Below, piece after piece: positions 5,728 to 8,581 of a DNA stretch of 8,581 nucleotides (its first letter is position 1; each line of letters starts with the position of its first letter). Made by a program: the position numbers and the translations under genes. This DNA is from CAVYGM01 sp963768025 (lineage in GTDB: Bacteria > Bacteroidota > Bacteroidia > Cytophagales > Spirosomataceae), in NCBI GenBank assembly GCA_963768025.1, contig CAVYGM010000041.1, forward strand, positions 1 to 8,581, written 5' to 3'. Below the pieces are notes generated by a model. That model saw only the letters and a list, made by a program, of their open reading frames with translations, was not told the origin of the DNA and made no database searches.

Positions 5728-7470
5728 ATGGCGACCAATTTCTTCTTCGACGCGCATTTTCATGCAACGCTCAAAAAGCAGTTTGCCAAGCCTGCTGCCG
5801 CTAGCGATTCCGACGCCTTTTCAAACCCTTGGAAAACGGCGGTTACGGCTGATTTTTTGAAAAAACTGAATGATTTGCAAAAATGCGCCCTCAGGCCGTT
5901 GGTCGAGCACTCGCTTGCTTCCCAATCATCGCTGAGTCAGTTGAACGACAATGGTTTCAAGCTGGGTATAGCCGCCCTCTTTTTTCCGGATAAAGGATTG
6001 ATGCAGCTCATTACCGAGAGCAAGGCTTTCATGAGACTGATCAATAAAGGAAAGTTGGGGGATTTGCTGGTGGGGGAACGTTTTACAGCTTTACAATACG
6101 TCAACGGATGCTTTCGAAACGGTAGAACGGGATTTGGAATTTTTGAAACTCGGCCAACGCAGAAGGGCAAGTGGTGGGATTGCTCAAAGACAGTACCTTC
6201 AATCCCCAGCCCGGTGATGTGCCGCAGCTGGTGTTTTCGCTGGAAGGCTTGCATTGCCTGCGCTCCGATCTGAAAGAGAAGAATCCGGATAAAGTGATGG
6301 CTGATATTCTGGCAAATCTGGACAAGCTACGGGCGAAGGAGATTCGAATTATTTTCATCAATCCGGTCCACATCGATGATTCCAATGAGCTGTTTGCCAA
6401 TCAGGCCTATGCCGTGGATGCCTTCCGGATTGGGGGCTTTAATGAAAAGCATTTGCGGCCCAGGGGCAACGGGCTGACCGAAGCCGGAAAGCAGATGATC
6501 GCGGGAGCTACATTCCCGCGAAATTCTGGTGGATGTCAAGCACATGGGCTGGATCGCCCGTCGGCAATTGTATGCGTTTCGGGAGGCAGAGAATATCACC
6601 GCCCCTCTGGTGTGCTCGCACGCGGGTTTTACGGGCTGCTGGTTCGATAATCCCGGCGGGCAGTTTAGTGATTACATCATTGCCCCACCGGATACCGAAG
6701 GCCCCCACGGCATCCGACTCAACAAAGCCAACCCCTACCTCACCGACAATAGCATTGGCTTCAATGTCAGTACCATCAACCTTTTCAATGAAGACATCGT
6801 CGCCATCTTCCAGTCAGATGGTCTCATCGGCATTTCGCTGGATCAGCGGGTACTGGGCTATTCGGACGTGGTGGACATTCCGAACGGCGACAACGATCCC
6901 CGTCCCGAAAGAACCAATGTCATCCGCATTGCCGATGGCCTGAATGGGGAACTCATACTGCTGACCGATACGGATTACATTTCTCCCGAGGAATTCAAAG
7001 CCGAGCCGCAGTTCCGTGCCGTATCCAAAAAGCCTGATATCCGAAAGCGGGGGGTATTTGCCCGTAAAAGGCGACTTAACGTGCCTGACCTCCACGCCCG
7101 GCATTTTTACCTGCACATCGTTCACGCCATGCAGGTCGCCCGGATTATTGGTCGGAGAGGATGCGTGCCCGCACCATGCTCACCCGCACCCTCTGCATCG
7201 GCTCCGATTTCGACGGCCTCATTGATGGCCTGGACTGCTGCCCGGATATGGGGCATATTGGAGCGTTGAAGCAGAAGTTCATCCGGGAGTTTGAGGGATT
7301 TTTAGCCGAAATAAAAACTGCAGGTCAAAGTTACCCTACCCGCGGGGTTAAGTATTGAGGAAATCGCCGACCGAATATTCTACGAGAATGGGCGGGATTT
7401 TGTGCTGCGTCGGCTGGATGCGATGAATGTCCAGCCTATTGCACCCGCGCCGAGTGAGGTGATCACCTGA
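5728..7470 (+). pseudogene. M19 membrane-dipeptidase-like metallohydrolase, about six frameshifts
   Basis: About 578 residues when repaired, spread over all three plus frames. The start is the ATG at 5728 ('MATNFFFDAHFHATLKK'); the TTG 78 bases upstream would add an unlikely extension. Landmarks in order: 'FDAHFHA', the first metal-binding pair, as HxH rather than the canonical HxD; 'VFSLEGLHCL', with the expected bridging glutamate; 'ILVDVKHMGW' and 'LVCSHAGFTG', with the later histidines; 'LHIVHAM'; 'LCIGSDFDGLID', the near-terminal signature; and a C-terminal helix 'GRDFVLRRL'. Frame changes fall near 6100-6107, 6146-6149, 6508-6519, two within 7145-7190, and 7313-7320, all consistent with single surplus bases. 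The family hydrolyses dipeptides, or related amide bonds, with a binuclear zinc site in the amidohydrolase fold. No signal peptide is evident. It is unlinked to its neighbours: divergent from the TIGR02587 unit and convergent with the DUF1501 gene. Confidence 0.87.
6499..6521. repeat. 8-bp inverted repeat (hairpin) at a dipeptidase frame break
   Basis: TCGCGGGA (6499-6506) and TCCCGCGA (6514-6521) are perfect inverted repeats around a 7-base loop. This GC-rich hairpin lies inside the coding sequence, between 'GKQMIAGAT' in one frame and 'REILVDVKHM' in the next, so the frame break falls within it. It has no obvious regulatory meaning. Hairpins of this kind can provoke replication slippage or sequencing errors. 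Confidence 0.6.
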
Positions 7471-7477
7471 CCTTTTT
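7457..7477 (+). terminator. Palindrome plus T-tract at the end of the dipeptidase gene
   Basis: AGGTGATCACCT (7457-7468) is a perfect 12-bp palindrome running into the dipeptidase stop codon, followed by GACC and five T. With its short possible stem it is at best a weak intrinsic terminator for the plus-strand gene. The 23-base gap to the convergent DUF1501 gene also holds a CTTTT/AAAAG pair (7472-7476, 7487-7491), equally weak. Confidence 0.25.
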
Positions 7478-7493
7478 CTACAAAATAAAAGCC

Positions 7494-8581
7494 TCAAAAC
7501 ACCCCCCGCAGCATCTCCTGCCGGATCCCTGCCTGCACGGGATCTACCCCCAATTTTTGTTGCAGGATCGAAGCATACACCGAACGGAAATCGTACTGAT
7601 GTTTCAAATCCCCCTGTACCAGGGTATCAAAGTCAGGATTGGAGCCAATGATTTTCCCCGAGTTACGACCGCCAATCACAAACAGCGGAGCGGCTGCGCC
7701 GTGATCGGTGCCGCTGCCGTTGTCGCGTACCCGGCGACCAAATTCGCTGAATATCAGAATTGTGACCCGGTCCAGCAGGTTGGCGGCCAGCATGTCGTCG
7801 TAGAATGCCTTTACCGAAGCCGACAGCTCCGTGAGCAAGGCCTTTTGCTTGCCCAGTTGATTGGAGTGGGTGTCAAAACTCCCCAACCCGGTGTAATAGA
7901 CCGGGGTAGGTAGCCCGCCTTTGATCATCCGGGCCATCCAGTTCAGATTTTGAGCCAGCTTGTAGCGGGGGTAGGTGGGGGCCGCTCCGCCGGATGCCGG
8001 GCCACCAGATTTTCCCAGCGCCTGGGCTATTTGCTCCGACCCTTCAAATGACCCCAGCATGAGCTTGCGTACAAAATCCAGGTTGGGGTTTTCGTCAAAG
8101 GGATCGTCGCTGGTTTCGTTCATGCCTTTTAGCAGGCGCTCAAACCGCTGCGGGTCCTGCATGGTGAGGGCGTGGCTGTCGTGGCCCATCAACGACGGAT
8201 TGTCTATCGTGTCGAGGTTCAGGGCACCCAGCGCATTGCCCGGCTCGCAGGTGGCGTCCAGGTAGCGGCCCAGCCAGCCGGTGCTCAGGTACTCGCTTTC
8301 GGAGGAGGCCGTCTGCCAGATTTCGATACTCCGAAAATGCGACCGGTTGGGATTGGGGTACCCTACGTTCTGGATCACGGCCAGATGCCCCGCCTGCTGC
8401 ATATCCGCAAAGCCCGACAGGGCCGGATGCCAGCCCATACCGCCCGCCGCGGCTTTCAGGACCTGCTCTTTCGGAATGGCGATGGCTTTGCGAAAATCGT
8501 AGTACTGCGGCGACTCGTAGGGAATGAAGGTATTCAGCCCATCGTTGCCGCCGTTGAGCTGAATCACCACCAGTACATTCC
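7494..8581 (-). CDS. DUF1501 domain-containing protein (5' end outside window)
   Basis: An intact reading frame enters from the right edge and stops at 7494-7496. About 361 residues are visible; the N-terminus, where this family usually carries an export signal (often Tat type), is missing. The visible part begins at the family's first core strand, 'NVLVVIQLNGGNDGLNTFIP'. It continues with 'NPNRSHFRSIEIWQTA' about 80 residues in, 'SFDTHSNQ' near 232, and 'FSEFGRRVRDNGSGTDHG' near 274-291. These motifs resemble the metal-site regions of the alkaline phosphatase/sulfatase superfamily, to which DUF1501 is related. The biochemical function is not established. Members are probably secreted or periplasmic, and in many Bacteroidota and Planctomycetes they lie beside a DUF1800 gene, which if present here would be beyond 8581. 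It is the longest shift-free gene segment on the right side of the window. The GTG at 8570 is internal, since the frame stays open upstream with a conserved strand. Confidence 0.94.
   Translation of the reverse strand, partial: NVLVVIQLNGGNDGLNTFIPYESPQYYDFRKAIAIPKEQVLKAAAGGMGWHPALSGFADMQQAGHLAVIQNVGYPNPNRSHFRSIEIWQTASSESEYLSTGWLGRYLDATCEPGNALGALNLDTIDNPSLMGHDSHALTMQDPQRFERLLKGMNETSDDPFDENPNLDFVRKLMLGSFEGSEQIAQALGKSGGPASGGAAPTYPRYKLAQNLNWMARMIKGGLPTPVYYTGLGSFDTHSNQLGKQKALLTELSASVKAFYDDMLAANLLDRVTILIFSEFGRRVRDNGSGTDHGAAAPLFVIGGRNSGKIIGSNPDFDTLVQGDLKHQYDFRSVYASILQQKLGVDPVQAGIRQEMLRGVF

Noticed and set aside
5543..5767. 74-residue minus-strand frame in the divergent gap
   Set aside because: It overlaps the start of the dipeptidase and the candidate promoters, and its sequence lacks any family feature.
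7311..7320. A-run followed by C in the dipeptidase as a programmed frameshift site
   Set aside because: The sequence resembles a -1 slippery heptamer, but the gene needs a +1 move here, and no downstream stem or stop-codon context supports recoding.
6171..7358. Separate genes starting at GTG 6171, GTG 6529 and ATG 7161
   Set aside because: These are internal codons of the broken dipeptidase; each frame holds a consecutive part of a single M19 protein and none has an independent start signal.
7557..8502. Several plus-strand frames opposite the DUF1501 gene
   Set aside because: The minus strand carries an intact DUF1501 protein with clear motifs; the plus frames show no domain.
1..8581. tRNA, rRNA, CRISPR array, insertion sequence, phage or toxin-antitoxin system
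   Set aside because: No cloverleaf, direct-repeat array, transposase, terminal inverted repeats or paired small toxin-antitoxin frames were seen on either strand.

Overview
The window reads as chromosomal DNA of a Bacteroidota bacterium, most likely of the order Cytophagales (Spirosomataceae/Cytophagaceae type). The grounds are protein families: a PadR regulator overlapping a large FtsX/MacB-like permease with an N-terminal prefix domain, a DUF1501 protein, an M19 dipeptidase of the long HxH type, and start regions that lack strong Shine-Dalgarno sequences but carry TAnnTTTG-type promoter boxes. No RNA gene, insertion sequence, CRISPR array or prophage signal was found.

Layout: (1) 20-2962, plus strand: a PadR-family repressor translationally coupled (ATGA overlap) to an ABC-type permease. 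(2) 3085-3469, plus: a small VOC/glyoxalase-fold protein. (3) 3566-4167, plus: an XRE helix-turn-helix regulator fused to a membrane domain. (4) 5502 down to 4200, minus: an operon-like pair matching the uncharacterised membrane protein family TIGR02587 (DUF2391) and its partner TIGR02588. (5) 5728-7470, plus: an M19 membrane-dipeptidase-like hydrolase. (6) 8581 down to 7494, minus: a DUF1501 protein that runs off the right edge. There is no gene-free stretch above 300 bases; the longest gap is 5503-5727.

The dominant oddity is that six of the eight genes are broken by reading-frame shifts although the encoded proteins look otherwise healthy. I count about 12 shifts: 1 in the permease, 1 in the VOC gene, 1 in the XRE gene, 1 in TIGR02588, 2 in TIGR02587 and about 6 in the dipeptidase. 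All but the XRE one are explained by a single surplus base (or, in one case, possibly a 10-bp near-duplication) in the direction of the gene. Removing that many bases gives each gene a length divisible by three and restores family-typical motifs across the joins. Sequencing or assembly insertion errors are the simplest explanation; genuine gene decay is the alternative. The PadR gene and the 1.1 kb of DUF1501 are clean.

Functionally the window is a set of independent small units rather than one pathway: a self-regulated membrane permease module, a two-gene unknown membrane module, and single metabolic or regulatory genes. I do not see a convincing new multi-gene system. The TIGR02587/TIGR02588 pair is the least understood part.
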